64,000 nucleotides of DNA, from positions 83,815 through 147,814 of the forward strand of contig JAPOOG010000099.1 in the NCBI GenBank assembly GCA_026713545.1, written 5' to 3'. The first letter of the stretch is position 1. The number at the start of each line of letters is the position of its first letter. The translations under genes and the position numbers were made by a program. Shown here piece after piece: positions 37,126-46,390 of the stretch. Source of the DNA: Bryobacterales bacterium (lineage in GTDB: Bacteria > Acidobacteriota > Terriglobia > Bryobacterales > UBA6623). Below the pieces are notes generated by a model. That model ran no database searches, was not told where the DNA came from, and was given only the letters and a program-made list of their open reading frames with translations.

Positions 37126-38691
37126 GTGAGCTTTACTCGTCGAAGGTTCGTACAGGGTCTCGCGGGCGCTTCCGCTTCCACCGCCACGGCGTCGGCCGCA
37201 ACACCTCAGTTGCGGCCCTCACCGGAGAAGCGCGAGAAGCGAACCATCTACTTCAACGACGCGCGTCACTACTATCTCTTTGTTTTCGAGCCCCCCATGA
37301 CCATGGAAGACGCCTGGCGGCCGGTGGATGAGGTGGCGGGCACGCCGGTCGATACGTTCATCTACGGCGTCGAGCGAGGCGATGGACTTTTTTATCCCTC
37401 GAAGGTCGGCATGCAATTCGGGGCTGACAAGCAGCCCTTCACGATGGCCGCCTACTGGCGGACCTGGGAGAACATGCAGAGTCTCTCGGCTCGCGGGCTT
37501 GATCCGCTGCAAGTGTTGATCGACCGCGCGCACGAGAAGGGGATGGACTTTTTCGCCAGTGTGCGCATGTCGAGCTATGGCGGGATGGATGCGAAGTTTC
37601 GTGTCCCGGAAGGCCGAGGCATGGCGCATCAGCAAGTGCGGGATCATCAGTTCGCCGTCCTGGAAGAATTGGCGGCGCAGTACGACACCGAGGGCGTCGA
37701 GCTGGATTTCGCGGCGGCCCCTGGTGGCATGCCGTTTTGCCTCCGGCCGGAAGATGTAGCGGAGTACACGCCGGTGCTGACCGACTACGTGCGGGAGATC
37801 TCGAAGATGGTCCGCGCCGTATCCGGAAAAGACAAGCAGATCGGTGCGCGCGTCTATCCGACCCAGCAGATGTGCCGCGACCAGGGCCTCGAGGTCGGCG
37901 CGTGGATCGCGGAAGGATTGGTGGACTACGTCGCCCCGCTGTTGTATATCGATTTCACACAAGATCCGAATATGCCCATCGAATGGCTGGTCGACAGGGC
38001 TCACGAGCATGACGTTGCCGTTTACGGAATCCTGCAGCCCTACGTCCAGGATGAATCGACGGGTTCAGCGGTGCGAATCTATCCGACCCCGGAAGTTGCG
38101 CGGGGCGTCGTGGCGAACCATTGGGCTCGGGGAGTCGATGGGATCTATGCGTGGTTCATGCAATGGCCTCTTGGTGACGCCGAGCGCCGGATTTTGACCG
38201 AGTTGGGAGATCCCGATTTGATCAGCGAAGGGAGCAAGCGTTACATTCAGCGTCGCCGCTCGGAGAGCGCATTCGAGCTCGGCTACGGCGCAACGCTTCC
38301 CCTCGAAATTGCGGAAGCCGCTCCGGGCAGACGTTACCCCATTCCTCTTATGATCGCGGACGACATCGCAGCTTCACCGAAGCGGGTTCGGCAGGTCGTG
38401 CTGCAACTCGAGATCAGGAACCTTGTCAGCGCCGACCGCTTGGGCGTGTTTCTGAACGGCGAGTCGTTGAGCGAAGAGACCTGTCTGCGTGACTTCTCAT
38501 GGCGCGTCGCTCCTTATCAAGGGCAAAAGCTCGAGTACCATCTGGAGCAAGTTCGGCCGGTCAAGGGACAGAACTTGCTCGAAGTCTCGCTCGACGGGCG
38601 GCCCGGCGGCCTGAACGGGGGAATTACGATTGAGCAGTGCGAAGTCCGCGTGGAGTACGGCTCGTATCCCTCGGGGCAGGTCGTTTCGTGA
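37126..38691 (+). CDS. Tat-exported glycoside-hydrolase-like TIM-barrel protein
   Basis: 521 residues, GTG start behind GAGGAGGAG. A Tat leader (FTRRRFVQGLAGASAS) precedes a barrel domain that resembles GHL10/DUF4015-type glycoside hydrolases: DPLQVLIDRAHEKGMDFFASVRMSSYG, YDTEGVELDFAAAPGG, YVAPLLYIDFTQDP. Asp and Glu in EGVELDF could be catalytic. A C-terminal beta-sandwich (about 400-515) ends the chain. It is 25 bp upstream of a sialidase and followed by a lyase, suggesting extracellular glycan degradation. Substrate unknown. Confidence 0.75.
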   Translation: MSFTRRRFVQGLAGASASTATASAATPQLRPSPEKREKRTIYFNDARHYYLFVFEPPMTMEDAWRPVDEVAGTPVDTFIYGVERGDGLFYPSKVGMQFGADKQPFTMAAYWRTWENMQSLSARGLDPLQVLIDRAHEKGMDFFASVRMSSYGGMDAKFRVPEGRGMAHQQVRDHQFAVLEELAAQYDTEGVELDFAAAPGGMPFCLRPEDVAEYTPVLTDYVREISKMVRAVSGKDKQIGARVYPTQQMCRDQGLEVGAWIAEGLVDYVAPLLYIDFTQDPNMPIEWLVDRAHEHDVAVYGILQPYVQDESTGSAVRIYPTPEVARGVVANHWARGVDGIYAWFMQWPLGDAERRILTELGDPDLISEGSKRYIQRRRSESAFELGYGATLPLEIAEAAPGRRYPIPLMIADDIAASPKRVRQVVLQLEIRNLVSADRLGVFLNGESLSEETCLRDFSWRVAPYQGQKLEYHLEQVRPVKGQNLLEVSLDGRPGGLNGGITIEQCEVRVEYGSYPSGQVVS

Positions 38692-38716
38692 GACGGTGCA
38701 TCATCGAGGTGAAGGT

Positions 38717-39847
38717 TTGAACAAAGCCGCCATAGCTGTCTTGATGGCCGTCTCGGTCTGTGTCGCTTGCGCGCCGCCTTCCAGAGACGATGCTCGCGTA
38801 GATTTCCCTGCCGATGTCGAAAGGTTGACTGTCTTCTCGGCCGGGGAAGAAGACTATCATTGCTTTCGAATCCCGGCATTGCTGGCGGCTGCGGATGGCA
38901 CGATTCTGGCGTTTTCCGAAGCGCGTCGGGATAGTTGCCGTGACGATGCCGACATCGATCTGGTTCTCAAGCGCAGCCGGGATGGGGGACGGACCTGGGG
39001 ACCTCTCGAAGTGCTTTTCGACGATGGTGACCTGTCGGTCAATCAGCCGGCTCCGGTTTTGGACCGCGAAACCGGTGATGTGGTCCTTGTGTTTTGCAAG
39101 AACAATCAGCGAGTGTTTGTCACTAAGAGCCCGGATAACGGCTCGACGTGGAGCGAGCCCCGCGAAATCACCGATCAGGTTGTCGATCCGGATTGGAGCT
39201 ATATTGGGGCTGGTCCCGGACATGGGATTCAACTCTCGTCGGGAAGGCTGCTGATTTCAAGCTGGGGTGACACCTCTCCCGGACCGCGCACGTGGCGGCC
39301 GGCAAGTTGGGGCAAAGTCCAGTTCTCATACGCCATGTACAGCGACGATCGTGGGGCAACCTGGCAACGGAGCGCTCCGCTCGACAGCGATCTCTCCGAC
39401 GAATCGATGTCAGTAGAAACCGCCGACGGCAGAATCTATATGAACATGCGCAGCCGGCAGGAAAGGCGCAGGCGCGCCTATGCCTGGAGCGAGGACGGAG
39501 GAAAAACCTGGTCTGACGTCCGGTTCCATCAGGACATGCCGGAACCATCGGTGCAGGGAAGCGTAGTTCGATTTACAAGAGTGGAGCTCCACGGGAGAAA
39601 CCGTGTACTGCTGGCTCACCCTGCGAGCCCCGTCGAGCGGGCGCAGCTTACCGTGCGCATGAGCTATGACGAATGCGAAACGTTCCCCGTTGCGAAAGTG
39701 CTTCACTCGGGCTCTGCGGCCTATTCGGATCTGGCGATCGCACCCGATATGACGATCCTGTGCCTGTACGAGGCTGACCGCTATTCACAGATCATGCTGG
39801 CCCGCTTCAGTTTGGAGTGGCTGACCGACGGAAAGGACGACCTTTAG
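38717..39847 (+). CDS. Exo-alpha-sialidase (BNR-repeat), lipoprotein
   Basis: 376 residues. The TTG start (behind GAGGTGAAGG) gives a lipobox signal (AVLMAVSVCVAC). The six-bladed sialidase fold is supported by FRIPALLAA (first catalytic Arg), EARRDSCRDDADIDLVLKRS (acid/base Asp region) and four Asp boxes: SRDGGRTW, SPDNGSTW, SDDRGATW, SEDGGKTW. It probably releases terminal sialic-acid-like sugars outside the cytoplasm. Flanked by a glycoside-hydrolase-like gene 25 bp before and a DapA/NanA-type lyase 4 bp after. Confidence 0.9.
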   Translation: MNKAAIAVLMAVSVCVACAPPSRDDARVDFPADVERLTVFSAGEEDYHCFRIPALLAAADGTILAFSEARRDSCRDDADIDLVLKRSRDGGRTWGPLEVLFDDGDLSVNQPAPVLDRETGDVVLVFCKNNQRVFVTKSPDNGSTWSEPREITDQVVDPDWSYIGAGPGHGIQLSSGRLLISSWGDTSPGPRTWRPASWGKVQFSYAMYSDDRGATWQRSAPLDSDLSDESMSVETADGRIYMNMRSRQERRRRAYAWSEDGGKTWSDVRFHQDMPEPSVQGSVVRFTRVELHGRNRVLLAHPASPVERAQLTVRMSYDECETFPVAKVLHSGSAAYSDLAIAPDMTILCLYEADRYSQIMLARFSLEWLTDGKDDL

Positions 39848-39851
39848 CCCG

Positions 39852-40856
39852 ATGATGGACCGAGAGCAAGCGCGACGGCGGCTCTGCGGCTGTTATGTCA
39901 CTATTCCGACGTTGTTCCGGGACGGCGGCTTGACGGTCGACCTGCCGGCAATGAGGAAACATGTCGATTTCGTAATCGACGGCGGGATTCGAACCGGGAC
40001 GGGTGTATTGCTCGTGGCGGGCGCGGCCGGCGACTTCTCGACGATGAGCTTCGACGAGCGGGTAGCAGCGACGGAGGCGGTGGTCGAACAGGCCGCCGGA
40101 ATGGTCCCCGTCGTCATGGGCGCGATGACCACCAGCACCAGAGAACTGGTTCAGCTCGCCAAGGCCGCCGAGCGCTGCGGGGCGGAGTACATCCAGGTCT
40201 CGCCGCCTTTTTACTTCAATCACACCGAAGATGACTTTTTCGAGTATGCGAGGGCTGCCTCCGGCGCGGCCGAAGTCGGAATCATCGTCTACAACACCTA
40301 TTGGACGAGCACCGGCGTGTCGGCTTCGTTGGCGGAGCGTTTGGTCGAGCTGCCCAATGTTGTCGGTCTCAAGTGGGCGACTCCCGACAGCGGCTTCATG
40401 GAGTTCGAGCAGGTGGTGGCGTCATTTTCTGATCGGCTGAGTATCATCGACAATCAGTTGCGTTTTGTGACGAGCCACATGCTCGGTGCGCGAGCCATCG
40501 AGGTCCATATCTGCAACCACTGGCCCGAGTGGGGAGTGCAACTTTGGGAGATGTTGCAAGATCGCCGATATGAGGAGGCGCAACGGCAGTTGATGCGCGT
40601 GGCCATGCCTTTCTATCGGCTCTGGAACGAGATGGAACAGTACACGAGCGGCGACGGCTACCTCGACAAGCTCTGCATGGAACTGGTCGGCCTTGCTTCC
40701 AGCCGCTGCCGGCCCCCGACCCGCGATGTCCGCGATGAGTTCCGTGAGCGAGCGCGGCGGATGTTGATCGATTGCGGCACGCCCCGAGTCATTCAGGGAA
40801 GGTCCGCACCTGAACCGATCCAGGCTGGGCAGGCCGAGCCTCTGTATTCAACCTGA
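39852..40856 (+). CDS. DapA/NanA-family lyase or synthase
   Basis: 334 residues, class I aldolase TIM barrel. Schiff-base Lys174 lies in VVGLKWATPD and Tyr147 in IIVYNTYW. The usual GTTGE substrate loop is GAAGD and the YNxP Pro is lost, so it is neither a standard DapA nor a standard N-acetylneuraminate lyase. Four base pairs after the sialidase stop, it could cleave the released sugar acid. A related 2-keto-3-deoxy-sugar-acid aldolase or dehydratase is equally possible. About 30 residues longer than typical DapA. Confidence 0.87.
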   Translation: MMDREQARRRLCGCYVTIPTLFRDGGLTVDLPAMRKHVDFVIDGGIRTGTGVLLVAGAAGDFSTMSFDERVAATEAVVEQAAGMVPVVMGAMTTSTRELVQLAKAAERCGAEYIQVSPPFYFNHTEDDFFEYARAASGAAEVGIIVYNTYWTSTGVSASLAERLVELPNVVGLKWATPDSGFMEFEQVVASFSDRLSIIDNQLRFVTSHMLGARAIEVHICNHWPEWGVQLWEMLQDRRYEEAQRQLMRVAMPFYRLWNEMEQYTSGDGYLDKLCMELVGLASSRCRPPTRDVRDEFRERARRMLIDCGTPRVIQGRSAPEPIQAGQAEPLYST

Positions 40857-40996
40857 GTCGCGGCATCGGCAGCGAGCCGCGGAAGGCTTCACGCTGCGGG
40901 CATGCGGAGGGCCGAACTCAGCCGCACAGACATGCCGTGAACCGTCGCAGACCGATCCCGGTCTGCCTCAGAGTCTTTGACGATGCGGCAGCGTGG

Positions 40997-41563
40997 CTAT
41001 TGGTTCCAGGGAGGCACGACGCCGTTGCTGCGAGCATAGGCGATGGACTGGCCCAGATGCTCGCTGAGGTGGCCGTTGAAGGTAATCAGCGCGCCCGCGT
41101 TCGTGCTGTCGCGTCCGAAGACCTTCACGGCGTTTTCGAGATCGGCTTCGGCGATGCTTTCGGCCGCTTTCCGGTAGTGGGCGAAGGAAGCCTTCATGGC
41201 TGCGATCACTTCGGCCTTGTCAGTGGTCGACTTGTCGTAATCCGTGAAGTCCATGCCCTCCGGGGGAGGGGTGCCGATCATGTTCGGCAGCCGATAGTTG
41301 GCGCTGGCCACGTGAAGGAACGCCTCGCTGACGGAGCGCACTCCTTCGCCGGGGCGCCAGGTGTACTTGTCTTCCGGGATCGCCTCCGCGAGACCGACGA
41401 TTTTCTCCTCCAACATTGACAGGCGCGCCAGAGCGCCGTCTCGGACGGCGGCGATCGAAGCGGACGATTCCTCTCCGGCGGATTCCTCCGCGGTCGGCTG
41501 CGGACCGCAGGCCCAGGCCAGCGCGGCGATGATCAATAAACGTAATAGCAGGGTTTTCGTCAT
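40997..41563 (-). CDS. DinB-family lipoprotein
   Basis: 188 residues. The ATG at 41563 begins a lipoprotein signal (LRLLIIAALAWACG). The mature four-helix bundle is DinB-like: MLEEKIVGLAEAIPEDKYTWRPGEGVRSVSEAFLHVA (first His ligand), DLENAVKVFGRD, and LITFNGHLSEHLGQSIAYARSNGVVPPWN (His ligands and the usual end). DinB proteins bind a metal through three His; the cellular role is mostly unknown. Export as a lipoprotein is a trait of acidobacterial DinB relatives. Confidence 0.88.
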   Translation of the reverse strand: MTKTLLLRLLIIAALAWACGPQPTAEESAGEESSASIAAVRDGALARLSMLEEKIVGLAEAIPEDKYTWRPGEGVRSVSEAFLHVASANYRLPNMIGTPPPEGMDFTDYDKSTTDKAEVIAAMKASFAHYRKAAESIAEADLENAVKVFGRDSTNAGALITFNGHLSEHLGQSIAYARSNGVVPPWNQ

Positions 41564-41692
41564 GGGGGCTCCTCGTAGCATTCCGTGAGTGGTGGGTGGG
41601 GCCGTGTTCGTGTCCGTAGGATGACGGAAGAGACCGATCATTGCAAGCGAAAACCGATCCTCGTACTACACTAAGGTGCTTGTCCTGAACGC

Positions 41693-43504
41693 GTGCCTGA
41701 CACCGCCATCCAAGACCTTTCCGCGCCCTACGATCGTCCGCTGCAACAGGATCTCGACCGCTGTGTCCACTGCGGTCTGTGCTTGAACGCCTGTCCGACG
41801 TATCGCGAGTTGGGTCTGGAGATGGACTCGCCGCGCGGGCGCATTTTCCAAATGGTGCAGGTCGCCGAGGGGAATCTGGCGATCAATGAAGAGTATGTCG
41901 AGCACATTGATCTCTGCCTGGCCTGCCGGGCGTGCGAAACGGCGTGTCCTTCCGGCGTGCAGTACGGCAAGCTGGTCGAGGCGGCGCGGGCGCAGATCGA
42001 CGCCAATCGACGGCTGCCGTGGTGGCAGCGGCTGCTGCGTTGGTTCGTTTTCGACCGCTTGCTGACGAGCCCGTTCCTGCTCAAGGTCACGGGCTACAAG
42101 CTGTGGGTCCTTCAGAAGAGCGGTTTGCAGCGGCTGGTTCGGCGGCTGGGCATTCTGAAGCTGTTCGGACGTTTGGAGGAGATCGAGGCGCTGAGTCCCA
42201 AGGTCGAGACGCCATTCTTCTTCGACAAGGTCGGCAAGGTCTTCCCGGCGGAAGGAGAGACGCGCCGCCGGGTCGCGTTTCTGGCGGGATGCATCGCGAA
42301 TATCTCCTTCGCTCGGATGAATGAAGCGACGGTTCGGGTTCTCCGGAAAAACGGCTGTGAGGTGACGCTTCCACCAGACCAGGGTTGTTGCGGGGCGCTG
42401 CAGGTGCACGCCGGGCTGCGCGAGATCGGACGCCGCCAGGCGAAGCGGAATATCGAAGCGTTCGAGAGTGGAAACTTCGATGCCGTTATCACCAACGCGG
42501 CGGGTTGCGGCTCGGTGGTCAAGGAATACCCGGAGTTGTTCGAGCACGACCCCGAGTGGCATCAGCGGGCGCAGGCATTTTCGAGCAACGTCAAGGATGT
42601 GACGGAGTTCCTGGCCGGGATCGATCTCAATCGCAGCCTTGCGCCCATCCCCGCGCGAGTGACCTATCAGGATTCGTGCCATCTGCTGCACGGACAGAAG
42701 GTTCGGACGCCCCCGCGGACCATGCTGGCCGCTATCCCCGCGCTGGAGTTTCGCGAGCTGCCGCTATCGGAAATCTGCTGCGGCAGCGCCGGTGTCTACA
42801 ACGTCGAGCACACCGAAATGTCGATGGCGCTGCTCGAGAAGAAAATGCAGATGGCAGGCGCAACCGGCGCCGACACGATCGTGACGGCCAATCCCGGATG
42901 CATGCTGCAGCTTCGCGTCGGCGCGGAACGCTTCGGCAGCGGTCAGCGCGTGATGCATGTGGTCGAGCTGCTGGACGAGTCGTACCGCAAGGCGGAGGGC
43001 CAGCAACCTGCGCGGAAGGAACGCCCCCGCGAGCGCTTCTCGCTTGCGCGGCTTTGGCTGCTGCTGGCAGGTCTCGAGACGGGAGTGCTTGCGGGCGCCG
43101 CTGTTCTCCTCTGCTGGATACTCGCGACCACGCTCAGTGGAGAAGGGCCGTGGGCAATTCTCAACCTGATCGGATCCGCGTTCTTCCCGGCGCGCGCCCT
43201 CAGCGCCGGCTTTTCGCACGCTTCCGTGAGCGGCGCTGCGCTGCACGTCCTGTTGTCGGGCGTCGTGGGTGTCGTCGCTTCGCCGCTTCTGATCCTGTAC
43301 GTTGCAAGGCCTGTCCGGTCATTGTGGGTGGGCATGCTGATCGGCGTGATCTGGTATCTGGCGGCGTTCCTCTGGATTTGGCCTTTGCTGAGCAGTGCGG
43401 TGGTGACCTACGCACCGCGTCCGACGATGCTCGTGGGCCACGTGCTGTTTGGTCTCGGGTTGGGGCTGTATCCGTTCTTTGTCCGCCGGCTTGGGATGAG
43501 TTGA
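41693..43504 (+). CDS. Glycolate-oxidase-type iron-sulfur subunit (GlcF) fused to a membrane domain
   Basis: 603 residues, GTG start. Residues 1-445 are a complete GlcF: two 4Fe-4S ferredoxin motifs (CVHCGLCLNACP near 24 and CLACRACETACP near 75) and two CCG domains (GCCGAL near 230, ICCGSAGVYN near 362). A linker then leads to a C-terminal domain with four membrane helices (about 452-600). Standard GlcF is about 400-440 residues and lacks this part. No glcD or glcE lies beside it. It could link cytoplasmic hydroxy-acid oxidation directly to membrane quinones. Confidence 0.87.
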   Translation: MPDTAIQDLSAPYDRPLQQDLDRCVHCGLCLNACPTYRELGLEMDSPRGRIFQMVQVAEGNLAINEEYVEHIDLCLACRACETACPSGVQYGKLVEAARAQIDANRRLPWWQRLLRWFVFDRLLTSPFLLKVTGYKLWVLQKSGLQRLVRRLGILKLFGRLEEIEALSPKVETPFFFDKVGKVFPAEGETRRRVAFLAGCIANISFARMNEATVRVLRKNGCEVTLPPDQGCCGALQVHAGLREIGRRQAKRNIEAFESGNFDAVITNAAGCGSVVKEYPELFEHDPEWHQRAQAFSSNVKDVTEFLAGIDLNRSLAPIPARVTYQDSCHLLHGQKVRTPPRTMLAAIPALEFRELPLSEICCGSAGVYNVEHTEMSMALLEKKMQMAGATGADTIVTANPGCMLQLRVGAERFGSGQRVMHVVELLDESYRKAEGQQPARKERPRERFSLARLWLLLAGLETGVLAGAAVLLCWILATTLSGEGPWAILNLIGSAFFPARALSAGFSHASVSGAALHVLLSGVVGVVASPLLILYVARPVRSLWVGMLIGVIWYLAAFLWIWPLLSSAVVTYAPRPTMLVGHVLFGLGLGLYPFFVRRLGMS

Positions 43505-43522
43505 GCGCCTGAGCCGCCCTTT

Positions 43523-44398
43523 TCATAACCCTTTGGCTGCGAGGAACTCGGCAGCGACCTGGGCCACAGGCAGGTGGTTGCCGTCGATGTCGAGATTGGC
43601 CTTCTGCATGTCCGGTTCCCTGAACAGGCCGCCGAGTTCGTTCACCGCTGCCTGCAGCTTGGGAAACCGGTCGAGCGTTGCCTGCCGCACGACGGCGGCC
43701 GCGTCATAGGGGGGAAAGTAGCGGCGGTCGTCTTCGAGGATGATCAGATTCAACGACTGGATCATTCCATCCGTCGAGTTGCCGACTCCGAGATCGATCT
43801 CGCCATCGCGAAGAGCCCGGTAGATGAGGGCCAGGTCGACAGTCTTCGGCTCCCTGTTGAACTTCATCTCATAGGTTTCGATAAACCCTTGATAGCCGTC
43901 TTGCCGCTCGGCGAATTCGAAGCTGAATCCGATCGTGCGGCCGGTGCTGACCCGGGCGAAGTCGGAGATGGTGCGCAGACCGTCGCGCTCGGCGTCTTCA
44001 GCGCGAACGACCATCGCGTAGGTGTTGTTGAAACCCAAAGGCTTCATCCATCGAAGACCGAACTTGCTGCGATACGTCGAGGCGACTTCCTGAAATACGG
44101 CGTCACGGTCTTGCATGACCGGCTTCTCGAGGATCGCGGCCAAAGCGGTCCCGGTGTATTCGGGATAGATGTCCAGGTCGCCGGAAAGCATGGCCTGATG
44201 GCAGATGAAGGTGCCGCCGAGACTCAGCCGTCGGCCGACCGTAAGACCGGTCCGTGCCTCGATGTGCTGCGCAAGCATCTCGCCAAGCAGGACGCTTTCA
44301 CTGAAGTTCTTCGAGCCGACGACGACATCGGGGCGGTTGCCGCCGCAGGCGGCGAGAAGGTTCCCGAGCAAGCAGGCACTGAGGAAACAGGTTCTCAT
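43523..44398 (-). CDS. Osmoprotectant-type ABC substrate-binding lipoprotein (OpuBC/OsmF-like)
   Basis: 291 residues. ATG at 44398 gives a lipobox signal (FLSACLLGNLLAAC). The mature protein has the glycine-betaine/choline binding fold: VVVGSKNFSESVLLGEMLAQHIE near 25, LSGDLDIYPEYTGTALAAIL near 75, GNSTDGMI and LIILEDDRRYFPPYDAAAVVR near 215. No ABC permease or ATPase of this system is next to it, so it is an orphan binding protein or its partners are elsewhere. Confidence 0.88.
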   Translation of the reverse strand: MRTCFLSACLLGNLLAACGGNRPDVVVGSKNFSESVLLGEMLAQHIEARTGLTVGRRLSLGGTFICHQAMLSGDLDIYPEYTGTALAAILEKPVMQDRDAVFQEVASTYRSKFGLRWMKPLGFNNTYAMVVRAEDAERDGLRTISDFARVSTGRTIGFSFEFAERQDGYQGFIETYEMKFNREPKTVDLALIYRALRDGEIDLGVGNSTDGMIQSLNLIILEDDRRYFPPYDAAAVVRQATLDRFPKLQAAVNELGGLFREPDMQKANLDIDGNHLPVAQVAAEFLAAKGL

Positions 44399-44570
44399 GC
44401 GGTGTCGTAGTGGGGCGGGCAACTTCACGCGGCGTGGTTGGATACGCACCCAGGTGGGCGAATGGCCAGCTTTTCTACTCTGACCTGAAACATCCCTCTG
44501 ATCAAGTGGCGTTGACACCGGTTCGGATGTTTCCTGCTTGTATGATCCGCACACTGGCGGAGGAAAAACT
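44399..44570. other. Upstream region of the binding-protein gene, with an inverted repeat
   Basis: About 170 bp with no gene. It contains a perfect 9-bp inverted repeat, GAAACATCC (44487-44495) and GGATGTTTC (44525-44533), 29 bp apart, a candidate operator for the binding-protein gene. The element copy R4 begins at 44571. Confidence 0.5.
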
Positions 44571-44752
44571 AGCCTGCCTGTCTCACCACGTGGCGAGGCA
44601 AAGCGCGTGAGAGGGCCGTCAGGACGAGGCGTGAGCCGCTGGGCGCGCGCAACATGGCCTGTAAGGTTTTTCACGAATCACGAGTAACGAAACACGAATC
44701 ACGGCTTTGTATCGTGTGCTTCAGCCGTCGAGTGGTGAGACATGCAGGCTGG
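44571..44752. repeat. Dispersed inverted-terminus element, copy R4 with heptamer insert
   Basis: About 180 bp. Left end GCCTGCCTGTCTCACCAC, right end GTGGTGAGACATGCAGG (44733-44749). The core is the same as in R1/R3, but the inner dyad region is replaced by a short tandem array of 7-bp units (CACGAAT-like, 44672-44703) followed by GGCTTTGTAT. Unlike other copies it does not abut a stop codon; it lies 31 bp beyond the Nramp-like gene stop. Confidence 0.82.
44672..44703. repeat. Heptanucleotide tandem repeat within R4
   Basis: Four imperfect 7-bp units of the form CACGAAT/CACGAGT/AACGAAA/CACGAAT, the same family as in copy R5. Confidence 0.7.
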
Positions 44753-44760
44753 TGCAACGC

Positions 44761-44779
44761 GATGAGTCCGGATCTCATC
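44761..44779 (-). terminator. Hairpin after the second Nramp-like gene
   Basis: GATGAG-tccggat-CTCATC (6-bp perfect stem) directly after that gene's stop on the minus strand. No T-tract, so its role as terminator is uncertain. Confidence 0.4.
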
Positions 44780-44782
44780 GAG

Positions 44783-46264
44783 CTACGGACCCATCAACTG
44801 TGTCCACTTCTGATGGAACGCAATCGACGAAATGCCCATGAAGAAAAAGAACGCCGCCACCAGACCGGCCTGCAAGTACCAGGGCGGCCGCAGATCGCGC
44901 GGCAACAGGTGGTGGTTGATATAGAGCGAATGGAGCGAAGTGATGCCCAGACCGATGTTACGCAGCGTTCCTGTCACGACCGCGAGAACCAGTGGGTTCG
45001 GCGTCAACCGCAAAGCGATCAATCCCCAGGCCACGTAGCACAACAGGATCGAGTAGTAGACGTTCCGCACCTGGTGGCCTTTCATCTTGCGGGCCCGTTG
45101 ACTGCCGGTCCAGATCACGTCCGTCCAGCGCCGCACGATCCCGTCTATGTCCGACATCTGCCCCGGCGCGAGCACGATGAAGCCCATCAACAGCGTCAGG
45201 TACCAGAAAACCTCTCCGTAGCTGTCCGCGATGCCGCGCGCCGTCATCGCCGCCGCGGCGTGGCCCTCCACCTTCGCTCCGGGGATGAACTCCAGTGAGA
45301 GCAATGACGGCAGCGCCATCCCCAAAACGCAGCCCACCGACCAGATCGCAACCTGATCGCGCACGATATGCAGGATCCAGCCCTTCCAGCGCCGGACGTT
45401 CTCCTTGCTCAGCGGAAACACTTTGCCCACGTGCGAGAGCCGGATCGTCTTGCCCCCGACCATGCTGGGAATCGCGCCGACCAGCGAGCCCATCCCCCAG
45501 CCCTTCTCGCGCGTATAGTTCGAGAAGTTCATGTTTGACAAGCCGCCCGCGCCCGCGATCGCCGCGAACGCCGCCAGCGTTGCCCAATCGATGTCGCCCT
45601 CCGGCAGCGACCCGAACTTGAAGAAGCCCGTGAAGATGTCGAACCACGTCTCCCGGCTGACCATCATCACGCCGACGAACGTCAGATACCCCAACACGAC
45701 CACCAGCTTCGTCACCATCATGCGCTCGATGGCGTTGTAGATCTTGCCGCCGAAAATCAGCGGCGTGAGAACGCTGAGGAAAATGACATAGCTCAGGTTT
45801 CGAACCAGAGCGTCGTCTTCGGCTCCGGGCAGATGTCCCAGGATCACCGCCGCCAATGGGACCGCCGCATTCGATGCCAGGTAAGGCCAGATCCCTCCCA
45901 GATCCAGCAGGAGATAGAGCCCGCACCAGAACTTCGGCCCCGGCTTCGTTCGGAAGAAGCCCACGAAAATCGGCTCGCCCGTATAGAGCGTGTACCGCAT
46001 GATCGAAAGGTTGTAGAACACTTGGCAGGCGATGCTGATCGTCGCGATCCACATCAGCGACCCGCCGTAGCGGGCCGTCACGATCGGACCGAACAACCAT
46101 TCCCCGCCGCCGATGTTGCTGCCCACCATCAGCACGCCGGGTCCGATCAGCGCGGTCCAGCTCTTCAAAGTGATCGCCGGCGGATGCGGCAGGTCGGCCT
46201 GTTCCCAACGCGGAAAAAAACGGGAGGCTTTCTCTCGAACTTCCTGGTCCTGGTCCGTGGGCAT
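44783..46264 (-). CDS. Nramp-superfamily transporter with altered metal site (second)
   Basis: 493 residues, about 11-12 membrane helices. TM1 aligns to Nramp, but DPGN is GGGE (GPGVLMVGSNIGGGEW), and TM6 reads NMNFSNYTREKG where MPH is expected. This is a different branch from the transporter at 33.0-34.4 kb but carries the same kind of TM1 change. The cargo is unknown. It is monocistronic; the N-terminus is soluble for about 35 residues. Confidence 0.83.
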   Translation of the reverse strand: MPTDQDQEVREKASRFFPRWEQADLPHPPAITLKSWTALIGPGVLMVGSNIGGGEWLFGPIVTARYGGSLMWIATISIACQVFYNLSIMRYTLYTGEPIFVGFFRTKPGPKFWCGLYLLLDLGGIWPYLASNAAVPLAAVILGHLPGAEDDALVRNLSYVIFLSVLTPLIFGGKIYNAIERMMVTKLVVVLGYLTFVGVMMVSRETWFDIFTGFFKFGSLPEGDIDWATLAAFAAIAGAGGLSNMNFSNYTREKGWGMGSLVGAIPSMVGGKTIRLSHVGKVFPLSKENVRRWKGWILHIVRDQVAIWSVGCVLGMALPSLLSLEFIPGAKVEGHAAAAMTARGIADSYGEVFWYLTLLMGFIVLAPGQMSDIDGIVRRWTDVIWTGSQRARKMKGHQVRNVYYSILLCYVAWGLIALRLTPNPLVLAVVTGTLRNIGLGITSLHSLYINHHLLPRDLRPPWYLQAGLVAAFFFFMGISSIAFHQKWTQLMGP

Positions 46265-46390
46265 CCCGAAGATGGTATCAGACGCCCTGCTCCGGAAAGT
46301 TCCTGAGGTTTACTCTGCGGCGCGGCGGAAATGACTTCAGTCTTTCATCTGCCGGGAATGCGGTTCGCCGCGTCGGGTGGCGCCAAGGCT

